Source: Alphaproteobacteria bacterium
GTDB lineage: Bacteria; Pseudomonadota; Alphaproteobacteria; Rhizobiales; Aestuariivirgaceae
Assembly (NCBI GenBank): GCA_020441605.1
Contig: JAGRLX010000025.1
Location: 1-19,330 of the forward strand
Direction: 5' to 3'
DNA: 19,330 bases
Shown here: positions 1 to 7,362 of the stretch, one piece after another
Position numbering within the stretch: the first letter of the stretch is position 1
How the letters are laid out: every line of letters begins with the position of its first letter
Made by a program: the position numbers and the translations under genes
Notes under the pieces: model-generated
Told to the model about the DNA's origin: nothing
What the model saw: only the letters and a program-made list of their open reading frames with translations
The model's database searches: none

Positions 1-243
1 GAACACCATGGCGATGTCGCGTTCTTTCGGCGGCATGCGATTGACCACCCGGCCGCCGATGCGGATTTCACCCGATGTGATATTCTCGAGACCGGCCAGC
101 ATGCGCAGGAGGGTCGACTTGCCACAGCCCGAAGGGCCCACAAGAATGACGAATTCTCCGTCTGCAATGGAAATGTCGACGCCCTTGATGACGGGCGTGG
201 CCCCGAATGATTTCCGCACTTGTAGAAATTCAACCGGCGCCAT
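1..243 (-). CDS. ABC transporter ATP-binding protein, sugar (MalK/UgpC) type, 5' part only
   Basis: This is the first 81 codons of a gene that runs off the left edge. The protein starts [14 protein letters not shown] and has a Walker A motif GPSGCGKST at about residues 36-44. It continues with [20 protein letters not shown] and a segment [11 protein letters not shown] that leads straight into the expected Q-loop glutamine just outside the window. The [11 protein letters not shown] stretch is typical of the MalK/UgpC/SmoK subfamily, which energises uptake of sugars, polyols or glycerol-3-phosphate from the cytoplasmic face of the membrane. The ATG at 243-241 is preceded by a strong AGGAGG about six bases upstream. 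The regulatory TOBE/OB domain and the signature motif lie outside, so the substrate cannot be read. Family assignment is firm; substrate is unknown. Confidence 0.9.
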   Translation of the reverse strand, partial: MAPVEFLQVRKSFGATPVIKGVDISIADGEFVILVGPSGCGKSTLLRMLAGLENITSGEIRIGGRVVNRMPPKERDIAMVF

Positions 244-444
244 CTATCCTCCTGCTTGTCGTGCCAAAGACTGGTTGCGTGTTAGGAACAAAAGACAATT
301 ATCCTTTGCGTGTCTGGTTGCCCGTATGACCGCGGCCGGCAGTTTTGTTTCTGAATCAATTGCAGTAGTGAGTCAAGTTGCGATCACTCACGGGCGCAGT
401 TGTCTGGAGCTTTGCGCAAGGCGCGGTGAAATTGGATGTGCCGG
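244..444. other. Intergenic gap between antiporter operon end and ABC ATPase
   Basis: No convincing gene lies here. Both flanking genes are on the minus strand, so the gap should hold the 3' end of the antiporter operon and any promoter for the ABC ATPase. A 6-bp inverted repeat (GTGAGT, 12 bases, ACTCAC) lies at 368-391. It has no T-run after it on the minus strand and so does not look like a classical intrinsic terminator. I could not identify a clear -35/-10 pair. The longer reading frames crossing the gap are antisense or out-of-frame extensions of neighbouring genes. Confidence 0.5.
368..391. repeat. Short inverted repeat in intergenic gap
   Basis: GTGAGT at 368-373 is perfectly inverted as ACTCAC at 386-391 with a 12-base spacer. 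It sits between the end of the antiporter operon and the sugar ABC ATPase. It could be an operator half-site pair or a weak hairpin. Six base pairs can occur by chance, so this is recorded only as a candidate. Confidence 0.3.
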
Positions 445-2148
445 TCAATGGCCAAGCGTCGTGTTGACCAGCAGGAACGCGGCCAGCATCACCGTCGTCC
501 AGAACGCCATGGTGCCGGTAGGCCAGGTGCGACCGAACGGTCCAGCGGGACCATGATTGCGCAGGAGACGGGCGTGAACCAATCGGGCCATTGCTAGGCA
601 GCGTCCGGCGAAACGGTCCCAGTCGCGTTCGCCGAAGACAAGCAGTTCCGTACCGAGCGCCGCCCCGATCTTGCGCCATAGCCAGTCGGTGTCCAGCGTA
701 ATCGTCAGGGTGCGCTTCAGCCAGCCGAGCATCAGGAAGAAGGCAAGGCCTGAGAAGAGAAGGAGTTGCAACTGTGCCAAGACGTGACTTACCGTATACG
801 GAACATAATCCGTGCCGTATGGGAGCAGCGCATAGAATGGGCCCGGCAGCAGGCCGATGCCAACACACAATGCCGATCCGAGGATCATGGCCGCCTTCAT
901 GTTCCAGGGGGGATCCTTCGGACGCAGTCCGGAATCCTTCTGGAAGAACACGAACCACGGGAACTTGATTCCCGCATGGAGGAAAACGCCCGCCGAGGCC
1001 GCCATGAGCAGAAACCAGGCGATTGTCAGATGCTCATCGGCGGCGGCTTGCGAGATCATGGATTTCGAGACGAAACCTGACGTGAACGGGAACGACGAGA
1101 TGGCGAGGGCGCCGATGATCCCGCAGATTGTGGTGACAGGCATCGTCCTGAACAGACCCCCGAGATCGGTGCACTTGCTCTTGCCGGTCATATAGAGCAC
1201 GGAACCCGCCGACATCAGCAGGAGCGCCTTGTAGATGATGTGGGTGAAGGCGTGCGCGGCGGCCCCATTGAGCGCCATCTCGGTGCCAATGCCGATCCCG
1301 GTGATCATGAAGCCAACCTGGTTTACGATGGAGTAGGCGAGGATGCGCCGCATGTCGTTCTCGAGGATGGCGTAGATGATGCCATAAAACACCATCGCCA
1401 GACCGATCCAGATCAGCAGCGTTGTGCCAGGGAAGGCAACGATCAACACGAAGACGGCCGTCTTCGTGGTGAAGGCCGAAAGAAACACCATGCCGGACCA
1501 TGACGATTGCGGATAAGCGTCCGGCAGCCAGGCAGAAAGCGGGATAGCGGCCGCGTTGACCAGAAATCCAGCCAGGATCATCAGCCGCGGAATGGTGCTC
1601 GCATCCATGCGCGTGAAGGCGATGCTGCCGGTCGTTGCCGCCTCGCCGGCGATGCCGGCCATGAGCAGCACGCCTCCGAAGAAGTGCATCACGGCATAGC
1701 GCAGCCCGGCACCACTCGCCTTTTCGCCATTCGACCAGAGCACCAGTGTCGAGGCCACGGCCATCGCTTCCCAGTAGACGAAAAGGGTGATGAGATCGCC
1801 GGCAAAGGTCACGCCGACGGCGCTGCCGGCATAGACGAAGGCGGCCGCCAATTCGAGCGTGCGCCGCTGATTGAGTGCGAACAAGGCTCCGGCAAAGGCC
1901 ATGATCGAAAACACGGTGGCGAAGAGCCGGGCAAGCTTGCTGCCGGTGACGATGGCAAGGTCCTGACCGATGAACTTGAGGCCGAGCACCGGTCCATCAG
2001 GCACCTGCCAGACCAGCCACAGCGACAGAAGCGGTGCGAGAAGCAACAGGGCCAGCCGAGGCTGCGGCCGGAGCAGCGGCAGCACCAGGCCGGCGGCAAT
2101 GAGCGCCAGGGAGGGCGGGAGAACCAATTCACTCATCATAGTAATCAT
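445..2148 (-). CDS. MrpD/NuoL-family antiporter subunit, third paralogue of the operon
   Basis: This is a 567-residue multi-pass membrane protein of the proton-conducting transporter family (NuoL/M/N, MrpA/D), the last gene of the Mrp-type operon. The broken-helix acidic residue is present in LFVYWEAMA (E127). A TM8-type lysine is present in SAFTTKTAV (K229), and another lysine in HIIYKALLL (K307). The usual TM7 block reads VNAAAIPLSAWLPDAYPQ: the lysine normally seen there is N198 and the usual histidine before WLP is S205. From memory, related Na+/H+ antiporter subunit D proteins also carry the asparagine. A hydrophilic linker follows at about 480-545, then a final C-terminal helix. The start is uncertain. 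ATGs lie at 2148, 2139 and 2136, all overlapping the end of the upstream small gene; the last gives an ATGAGTGA overlap. Confidence 0.85.
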   Translation of the reverse strand: MITMMSELVLPPSLALIAAGLVLPLLRPQPRLALLLLAPLLSLWLVWQVPDGPVLGLKFIGQDLAIVTGSKLARLFATVFSIMAFAGALFALNQRRTLELAAAFVYAGSAVGVTFAGDLITLFVYWEAMAVASTLVLWSNGEKASGAGLRYAVMHFFGGVLLMAGIAGEAATTGSIAFTRMDASTIPRLMILAGFLVNAAAIPLSAWLPDAYPQSSWSGMVFLSAFTTKTAVFVLIVAFPGTTLLIWIGLAMVFYGIIYAILENDMRRILAYSIVNQVGFMITGIGIGTEMALNGAAAHAFTHIIYKALLLMSAGSVLYMTGKSKCTDLGGLFRTMPVTTICGIIGALAISSFPFTSGFVSKSMISQAAADEHLTIAWFLLMAASAGVFLHAGIKFPWFVFFQKDSGLRPKDPPWNMKAAMILGSALCVGIGLLPGPFYALLPYGTDYVPYTVSHVLAQLQLLLFSGLAFFLMLGWLKRTLTITLDTDWLWRKIGAALGTELLVFGERDWDRFAGRCLAMARLVHARLLRNHGPAGPFGRTWPTGTMAFWTTVMLAAFLLVNTTLGH

Positions 2149-2377
2149 CCGGCCGCTTCAGGGGTAGGCCAAGCGCCTTGGCGCCTGCGACGAGGACCAC
2201 GCAGGCGGCGAATCCGAACCAGGCGTAGAAGCCCGGCGTTCCATCGATGCCGAAGTGTGGGTGATGTTCGATGAGGAAATCGGCTGCCACCAACATAGCC
2301 AGAACCGCGATGGATCCACGCCACAGAAGCCTGATCGTCTCAGGCCTCACCAGCCAGTGATCATTTTCCTTCGCCAT
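2129..2377 (-). CDS. 82-residue two-helix membrane protein of unknown function in the Mrp-type operon
   Basis: This small gene encodes MAKENDHWLVRPETIRLLWR followed by two hydrophobic segments: SIAVLAMLVAADFLI at about 22-36 and GFYAWFGFAACVVLVAGAKAL at about 49-69. A histidine-rich turn (EHHPHFGIDG, 37-46) joins them, and the tail RPDDYYDE is acidic and tyrosine-rich. It starts two bases after the stop of the upstream NuoL-like gene (TGA-AC-ATG), and its stop lies inside the start region of the downstream MrpD-like gene, so it sits in the operon with no spare DNA. That placement argues that it is a real, co-translated membrane component, perhaps an accessory or stabilising subunit of the antiporter. 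I recall similar small proteins beside such clusters but know of no assigned function. It is not any of the classical MrpA-G subunits. Confidence 0.82.
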   Translation of the reverse strand: MAKENDHWLVRPETIRLLWRGSIAVLAMLVAADFLIEHHPHFGIDGTPGFYAWFGFAACVVLVAGAKALGLPLKRPDDYYDE

Positions 2378-2379
2378 GT

Positions 2380-3882
2380 TCAGCCTCCGATCATCTGTCG
2401 TGCCAACGCGAGGGGCACATCGGGCTTCAGGAACAGCATGACCGTCGCCATGGCCGTGATGGTCAGAGCCAGCACCACGGGCCACGGGGCCTCGCCATGC
2501 TCGGTGGAGTCCTCTCGCGCCGCCCCGGCGCCAGCCGACTTCGCGGCCCGGGGTGTCACCAGAAAGGCACGAAACACGATCGGCAGGAAGTAGGCGGCAT
2601 TCAGGATGGTGCTGAGAATCACGACAGCAACCGCGAACCAGTGCGCCGTCGACATGGCGCCTTCGAGAATGAACCATTTGCCAAGGAAGCCCGCGGTCGG
2701 AGGAACACCGATCATCGCAAGCGCGCCAATGGCGAACGCGGTCATGGTCCAGGGCATGCGGCGGCCGATGCCATCGAGGTCGCTCACCTCGGTCTTGTGG
2801 GCGGCGGTGTAGATGCTGCCTGCCGCGAAGAACAATGTGATCTTGGCTACTGCATGGGCCGCGATATGGATTGCCGCGCCCATTGCCGCGGCCGGGGTGA
2901 ACAGCGCCGCCGCCATCACGACATACGACAATTGCGAGACCGTCGAAAACGCCAGCCGCTTCTTGAGGTTGTCCTGCCTTAACGCGACCAGGGAGGCGAT
3001 GATGATGGTGGCGCCGGCGACATAGGCAAGCCAATTGCCTGTGCCGGCCGCAGCCAAGGCGTCGACACCGAATATGTAGACAATGATCTTCAGCACACTG
3101 AATACACCGGCCTTGACCACGGCAACGGCATGGAGCAGCGCGCTGACTGGCGTTGGCGCCACCATCGCGGCTGGTAGCCAGAAGTGCACCGGCATCACGG
3201 CGGCTTTGCCGATTCCGAAGACAAAAAGGCCCAGCAACAGTCCGAGCAGTGCGGGCGAGAGCTTGCTTTCAAGAATTCCGCCTGCTGTGAAATCCAGTGT
3301 CCCGGCCGTGACGCCGGTCAGGATGACGGCAGGAAGCAGCAGCACCATAGAGGTGCCGATGAGCAGGCCGAGGTAGATGCGGCCGGCGCGCATCGCTTCG
3401 GGGGTTCCCTTGTGGGTGACCAGCGGATAGGTGGTCAGCGTCAGGACCTCGTAGAAGACGAAGAGCGTAAAAAGATTGGCCGCGAAAGCAATTGCCATGG
3501 TGGCGGCGATGGCAACCGCAAAGCAGATGTAGAAACTCGTCTGCCTGGGCTCCTTGTTGCCACGCATGTAGCCGATGGAATAGATCGAGTTGACCAACCA
3601 CAGGGAACCAGCCACCAGCGCGAAGAGCATCCCGAGGGGTTCCAGCTTGAACGCAAGCGAGAGGCCGGGAATGATTTCGGCTGCAACAAAGGCAGGCCGT
3701 CCGCCGCTGAGAACATGCGGCAGGAGCGACCAGACGATAAACGCCAATGCCCCCGCGGCCACCAGCGTCACGCACTCACGGAGATTGGGCAGCCGGTGCG
3801 CCATCGGAATGAGGACGGCTGCCGCGACGGGCACCAGCAGTGCGGCCACCATCAGGGCCAAGGGATCGCTTCCGACCATCAT
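2380..3882 (-). CDS. NuoL/MrpA-like (MrpD-family) antiporter subunit, second paralogue
   Basis: This is a 500-residue polytopic protein of the NuoL/MrpA/MrpD family. The N-terminal IYSIGYMRG (about 100-108) is the signature seen in NuoL and the MrpA N-domain. FVFYEVLTLTTYPLVTHKGT carries the TM5 glutamate (E145). KAAVMPVHFWLPAAMVAPTP carries the TM7 lysine (K226) and histidine (H233). LLHAVAVVKAGVF carries H251 and K257. All residues of the canonical proton channel are therefore present. It may stand in for the N-terminal half of MrpA, which is otherwise absent here. Its ATG overlaps the stop of mrpD by four bases (ATGA at 3882-3879). A second ATG follows immediately. Confidence 0.9.
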   Translation of the reverse strand: MMVGSDPLALMVAALLVPVAAAVLIPMAHRLPNLRECVTLVAAGALAFIVWSLLPHVLSGGRPAFVAAEIIPGLSLAFKLEPLGMLFALVAGSLWLVNSIYSIGYMRGNKEPRQTSFYICFAVAIAATMAIAFAANLFTLFVFYEVLTLTTYPLVTHKGTPEAMRAGRIYLGLLIGTSMVLLLPAVILTGVTAGTLDFTAGGILESKLSPALLGLLLGLFVFGIGKAAVMPVHFWLPAAMVAPTPVSALLHAVAVVKAGVFSVLKIIVYIFGVDALAAAGTGNWLAYVAGATIIIASLVALRQDNLKKRLAFSTVSQLSYVVMAAALFTPAAAMGAAIHIAAHAVAKITLFFAAGSIYTAAHKTEVSDLDGIGRRMPWTMTAFAIGALAMIGVPPTAGFLGKWFILEGAMSTAHWFAVAVVILSTILNAAYFLPIVFRAFLVTPRAAKSAGAGAAREDSTEHGEAPWPVVLALTITAMATVMLFLKPDVPLALARQMIGG

Positions 3883-5378
3883 GTGCCCAGAGCCTTCAAC
3901 AGCATTTCTGCGGCATTGTGCGCGAGGCCGGCGTTCAGACGTGTGTCTATGCCGAAATATAGGGTCAATGCGGCGAGGACGGCGAGAGGGACGAGCATCG
4001 ACAATGGTGGATCGCTCGCCTGCCGCCCCGCCTCGGACGGTTCACGGAAATAGGCGACCTCGATCACCTTTCCGGCGTAAACAACGGCGAGCACCGAACT
4101 GGCCACGATGATGAAGGCGATGGGCCAGAGCCCGGCTTCGATGGCGCCGACAGCGAGATACCATTTCGAGATGAAGCCCGCTGTTCCGGGAACGCCGACA
4201 AGGCCGAGCGCCGCAATGGCGAAGGCCGCCATGGTGATCGGCATGCGCCGACCGATGCCTGCGAGATCGCTCAGTTGCACCGACCCGATGCGGAAATAAA
4301 CCGCGCCAAGGGCCATGAAGAGGGCCGACTTCATGATTGCATGATTGAAGAGGTGAACGATACCGCCGGTCAGCCCATTGGTATTGGCAAGGGCAATGCC
4401 CAGGGTGATGTAGCCGATCTGGGCGACTGAGGAATAGGCCAGAAGGCGCTTGGTATTGGCTTCGAATATGGCGCTGAATGATGCCAGCAGCATGGCGGCG
4501 ACTGACAGCATCATGAGGACCTGCGCCACGGGCAAAGCCTCGAATCCATAGGCTTGTCCGTAGACGGAATAATAGATACGGATCAGCAGATAAACGGCGA
4601 CTTTGGTGGCTGTTCCCGCCAGGAAGACCGTGGCCGTGGAGGGCGCATAGGCATAGGCGTTAGGGAGCCAGACATGCAGCGGAAACAATGCCAGTTTGAG
4701 GCAGATACCGGCTGAGAGGAAGGCTAGCGCCGCGAGGATCGGGCGGGAGAACTCGCCCGGTGTTGTGGTGAGCCGCGTGGCGATGTCGGCGAGGTTAAGG
4801 CTACCGGTGGACACATAGAGCAGGCCGACGCCTATGACATAAAGCGTGGCCCCGATGGTTCCGATGATGAGATACTGATAGGAGGCCAGCAACGCCCGGC
4901 GGTGGCGGCCGAGGGCGATCAGCACATAGGTCGATAGGGAGGAGATCTCGAGGAAAACGAACACGTTGAATGCGTCGCCTGTCACCGCGATGCCGAGCAA
5001 CCCGGCAAGACAGAGTAGATACATGCAGTAAAACCAGGCCTGGTTATTAGTGTCGATTTCCTTGGCCACGCTCCGTGCCGCATATGGCATGATAGCGGCG
5101 CCGACCAGGTTGATGATCAGCAGCACATAGATGTTGAGTCGGTCGACGCGATACTCGATACCGAAGGGAACGCTCCAGCCGCCGAAGACATAGGAAACCG
5201 GCACCGCGGAGGACATCACCTCGCGCAACAGCAGGAATGTTACGGCGAGCGAGACCCAGCTGGCAGCGAGTGCGATGAACCATGCCGTCGCCCCACGGCG
5301 GCAGAAGGCGGCAAGCACCGCCGAGATCAGCGGGACCAAGACTTGAAGAATTGGCAGGTGCGGCGTCAATGCCGTCAT
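3879..5378 (-). CDS. mrpD: Monovalent cation/H+ antiporter subunit D
   Basis: This 499-residue membrane protein matches MrpD/MnhD in length and motifs. FNVFVFLEISSLSTYVL contains the TM5 glutamate (E144). GICLKLALFPLHVWLPNAY contains the TM7 lysine (K228) and histidine (H235). GTATKVAVYLL contains K259. NTKRLLAYSSVAQIGY and HLFNHAIMKSALFMALGA (K350) complete the conserved core. MrpD is a core ion-translocating subunit of the multi-subunit Mrp Na+(K+)/H+ antiporter in the inner membrane, which supports sodium and alkaline pH tolerance. It directly follows mrpC with an ATGA overlap (5378-5375). Of the three related large subunits here, this is the most standard MrpD. Confidence 0.93.
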   Translation of the reverse strand: MTALTPHLPILQVLVPLISAVLAAFCRRGATAWFIALAASWVSLAVTFLLLREVMSSAVPVSYVFGGWSVPFGIEYRVDRLNIYVLLIINLVGAAIMPYAARSVAKEIDTNNQAWFYCMYLLCLAGLLGIAVTGDAFNVFVFLEISSLSTYVLIALGRHRRALLASYQYLIIGTIGATLYVIGVGLLYVSTGSLNLADIATRLTTTPGEFSRPILAALAFLSAGICLKLALFPLHVWLPNAYAYAPSTATVFLAGTATKVAVYLLIRIYYSVYGQAYGFEALPVAQVLMMLSVAAMLLASFSAIFEANTKRLLAYSSVAQIGYITLGIALANTNGLTGGIVHLFNHAIMKSALFMALGAVYFRIGSVQLSDLAGIGRRMPITMAAFAIAALGLVGVPGTAGFISKWYLAVGAIEAGLWPIAFIIVASSVLAVVYAGKVIEVAYFREPSEAGRQASDPPLSMLVPLAVLAALTLYFGIDTRLNAGLAHNAAEMLLKALGT

Positions 5379-5740
5379 ATCTCGCCGTCCTTCTCGAAGA
5401 TCTCGTCCTCCTCGATCGTGCCATAGGCCTCATGGATGCGCGCCACGAGCGCCAGCCCAAGGGCCAGTGTCGCCACGCCCACGACGATCGCCGTGAGGAT
5501 CAGCACATGGGGCAGAGGATTGGAGTAGATCGAGAAGCTGCTGTCAATGATGGGTGCGGTGCCGCCGATGATCTTGCCCGGCGAGATATAGAGCAGATAC
5601 ACAGAAGACTGGAACAGCGAAAGGCCCACCAGCTTCTTGATCATGTTGCCACGGGCGATCACGATATAGAGGCCCGCCATCATCAGGAAGATGGTGATGA
5701 AATAGTTGTAGTGGAAGAAGAGGCCTTCGATCGCGCTCAT
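5375..5740 (-). CDS. mrpC: Monovalent cation/H+ antiporter subunit C (NuoK-like)
   Basis: This 121-residue protein has three transmembrane segments and resembles NuoK. MSAIEGLFFHYNYFITIFLM opens the first. GNMIKKLVGLSLFQSSVYLL contains the second. NPLPHVLILTAIVVGVATLA is the hallmark segment near the C-terminus of MrpC. An acidic tail follows (EEDEIFEKDGE). A longer upstream reading frame exists, but its added residues are antiporter-unlike (rich in His, Arg and Gly) and overlap mrpB out of frame. The ATG at 5740-5738, which overlaps the mrpB stop as ATGA and gives the normal family length, is the better start. Confidence 0.93.
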   Translation of the reverse strand: MSAIEGLFFHYNYFITIFLMMAGLYIVIARGNMIKKLVGLSLFQSSVYLLYISPGKIIGGTAPIIDSSFSIYSNPLPHVLILTAIVVGVATLALGLALVARIHEAYGTIEEDEIFEKDGEI

Positions 5741-6156
5741 GAGCGGCCCCTGTCGACGAAACTGTAGAAGATGATGATCATGGTCGAGGCCACGGTGGTG
5801 ATCACTCCGGCCTCCACCAGGAATACGCCCCATTCATGGGCGTGCAGTGGGTCGCTGCCGTAGACGCCGTAGTCGAGGTAGGGGCGGCCGGCGATCAGCG
5901 CCGGCAGGCCGGCGACCAGGTAGATCAGCACACCCAGTGGCACAAGGCGTTCCACCACCGCCACAGGAACGGCACGCTTTGCGGCGGAGATGCCGAAGAC
6001 CAGCGCGTAGAGGATCACCGCGGCGGCAATGATCACCCCGGCCTGGAATCCGCCGCCCGGCCCGTAGTCGCCGTGGAAATGGACATAGAAGCCGAAAAGC
6101 AGGATGAAGGGCAGAACCAGCTTGACGCCGATCCGCAGGATGACGTCGCGCCTCAT
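5737..6156 (-). CDS. mrpB: Monovalent cation/H+ antiporter subunit B
   Basis: This 139-residue, four-helix membrane protein contains the MrpB signature FHGDYGPGGGFQAGVIIAA (about 27-45), with helices on both sides. The region from about 77 to 110 includes LVAGLPALIAGRPYLDYG. The C-terminus, VFLVEAGVITTVASTMIIIF, is also typical. MrpB is an essential structural subunit of the Mrp antiporter. Its length matches standalone MrpB. It overlaps the DUF4040 gene upstream by ATGA (6156-6153) and mrpC downstream by ATGA, with a GATGAGGAA-like ribosome binding site inside the upstream gene. Confidence 0.93.
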   Translation of the reverse strand: MRRDVILRIGVKLVLPFILLFGFYVHFHGDYGPGGGFQAGVIIAAAVILYALVFGISAAKRAVPVAVVERLVPLGVLIYLVAGLPALIAGRPYLDYGVYGSDPLHAHEWGVFLVEAGVITTVASTMIIIFYSFVDRGRS

Positions 6157-6713
6157 GCGGTCGGTTCCTCATCCTTGTCGGGCACGTGCTTGCGGCGGCG
6201 GGCGCGCAGCAGCATCATGATGCCCATGCCTGCGGTGAATATCACCGTGGTCTCACCCAGGGTGTCGTAGCCACGGTAATCTGCCAGCACGGCAGTCACG
6301 ACATTCGGGGCAACGCGATGGTCCTTGGCGTCATCGAGATATTTCGGTGCGGTGTTCTGGTGCATCGGAGTATCGGCCTCGCCGAAGGGGGGCAAGGTAA
6401 AGGTTCCCCATACCAGGGCTGCACCAGTGAAGACGGTCACGAAGAAGGGCACGAGGGCCGGCCGTGGCTGCGGGTATTCCCGGGTCTTGGTGAGATGGAG
6501 GGTGGCCAGCAGCACGACCGTCGAAATACCGGCACCAACGGCGGCCTCAGTCATGGCCACGTCGACGGCATCGAGCACGATCATCATGCTGGCAATCAGG
6601 AAGCTATAGGCCCCGGCGAGCAGGACGACGCCGAAGAGGCTGCGCTGTCTGATGATGGCGATTGTGATGAAGACCAGCAGGCTCAGGAGCACCGCGTTAA
6701 TATAGATCTCCAT
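6153..6713 (-). CDS. DUF4040 antiporter subunit (MrpA C-terminal / MbhD-MbhE-like)
   Basis: This 186-residue membrane protein corresponds to the extreme C-terminal part of MrpA, encoded as its own gene. The first half has three helices and the motif DAVDVAMTEAAVGAGISTVVL, characteristic of the DUF4040/MbhD domain. The second half contains a helix and the motif RGYDTLGETTVIFTAGMGI, typical of the MbhE-like segment of MrpA. It ends with a basic/acidic tail (RARRRKHVPDKDEEPTA). I chose the ATG at 6713 because AGAGG lies five bases upstream and the join with mrpG is then TGATG. The GTG just before it at 6716 is an alternative. In the complex this piece should pack beside MrpG, MrpB and MrpC, in line with Mrp and Mbh architecture. 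Confidence 0.88.
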   Translation of the reverse strand: MEIYINAVLLSLLVFITIAIIRQRSLFGVVLLAGAYSFLIASMMIVLDAVDVAMTEAAVGAGISTVVLLATLHLTKTREYPQPRPALVPFFVTVFTGAALVWGTFTLPPFGEADTPMHQNTAPKYLDDAKDHRVAPNVVTAVLADYRGYDTLGETTVIFTAGMGIMMLLRARRRKHVPDKDEEPTA

Positions 6714-7087
6714 CACGGCCTCTTCTTTGTCTTGGCGGCCGGCGCTCCGGGTTCCGGTTGATCGAGGCGCTTGCGGCGGTCCTCGGCGAGCACGGGTTCA
6801 ACGCCTTCGGTCATGGCAGCCTGCGCCAGGGCATGGGAGATGGCGGGCCAGATGAGGAACATGATGGCCAGAAGGAAAAGCAGCTTCAATGTCACGAGGC
6901 TGAAGCCGGCCTGCAGCATGAATCCGATGAGCAGAAGACCGCCGCCCAGTGTATCGATGATGCTAACGCCATGCATGCGGGCATAGACATCGGGCAGGCG
7001 CAGCAGACCGATCGCGCCCGTGACGACAAGGACGCTGCCGCAGACGATGAGGATCCAGCTCAGGCCGTCAATGATCATGCCGGTCAT
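6713..7087 (-). CDS. mrpG: Monovalent cation/H+ antiporter subunit G
   Basis: This 124-residue protein has three helices. The MrpG signature GAIGLLRLPDVYARMHG lies at about residues 25-41, followed by TLGGGLLLIGFMLQ and a third helix rich in Leu, Phe and Ile. The charged C-terminal tail (about 93-124, proline-, lysine- and arginine-rich) is cytoplasmic by inference. MrpG is a small structural subunit of the antiporter. A good GAGGAGG lies about seven bases before the ATG at 7087, which overlaps the mrpF stop as ATGA. Confidence 0.93.
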   Translation of the reverse strand: MTGMIIDGLSWILIVCGSVLVVTGAIGLLRLPDVYARMHGVSIIDTLGGGLLLIGFMLQAGFSLVTLKLLFLLAIMFLIWPAISHALAQAAMTEGVEPVLAEDRRKRLDQPEPGAPAAKTKKRP

Positions 7088-7362
7088 TGCTTATCCTCCT
7101 CGACATCGAAGGCCAGATCGCCGTGACGGAAGAACTTGAGCACGGCGAGCGTGCCCACGGCATTGAGCAGAGCATAGGTCAGGCCGATGTCGAGCCACTC
7201 CGGGCGGCCGGTCAGGAATCCCACGCCCGCCAGCAACAGAATGGCAAGGGTGCCGATGGCGTTGCCCGCCAGCATGCGGTCGAAGAGGCTGGGGCCGAGA
7301 ACGGCGCGGATCACAGCCAGAACGAGGGCGATGAGAATGGCAATGACGGCGACGAGGAACAT
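7084..7362 (-). CDS. mrpF: Monovalent cation/H+ antiporter subunit F
   Basis: This 92-residue, three-helix protein matches MrpF. VLGPSLFDRMLAGNAIGTLA (about 21-40) is the conserved block joining the first and second helices. PEWLDIGLTYALLNAVGTLA follows, with the acidic residue (D58) conserved in the family. MrpF has been linked to cation and bile-salt efflux in other bacteria, but here it is best read as a structural antiporter subunit. Its ATG at 7362 overlaps the mrpE stop by one base (TGATG). A GAGGGGA ribosome binding site is about eight bases upstream. Confidence 0.92.
   Translation of the reverse strand: MFLVAVIAILIALVLAVIRAVLGPSLFDRMLAGNAIGTLAILLLAGVGFLTGRPEWLDIGLTYALLNAVGTLAVLKFFRHGDLAFDVEEDKQ

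Noticed and set aside
368..391. Intrinsic terminator after the antiporter operon
   Set aside because: The stem is only six base pairs with a 12-base loop and no T-run on the minus strand. It is kept only as a low-confidence repeat.
1507..2274. 255-residue plus-strand open frame rich in Arg, Gly and Glu
   Set aside because: It is the mirror frame of a membrane protein gene; hydrophobic codons read backwards give charged residues. The same explanation covers the plus-strand frames at 3184-4053 and 6186-6761.
2380..5378. Respiratory complex I (nuo) genes
   Set aside because: The NuoL/NuoK-like proteins sit with mrpB, E, F and G, and there are no quinone- or NADH-binding subunits, so this is an Mrp-type antiporter.
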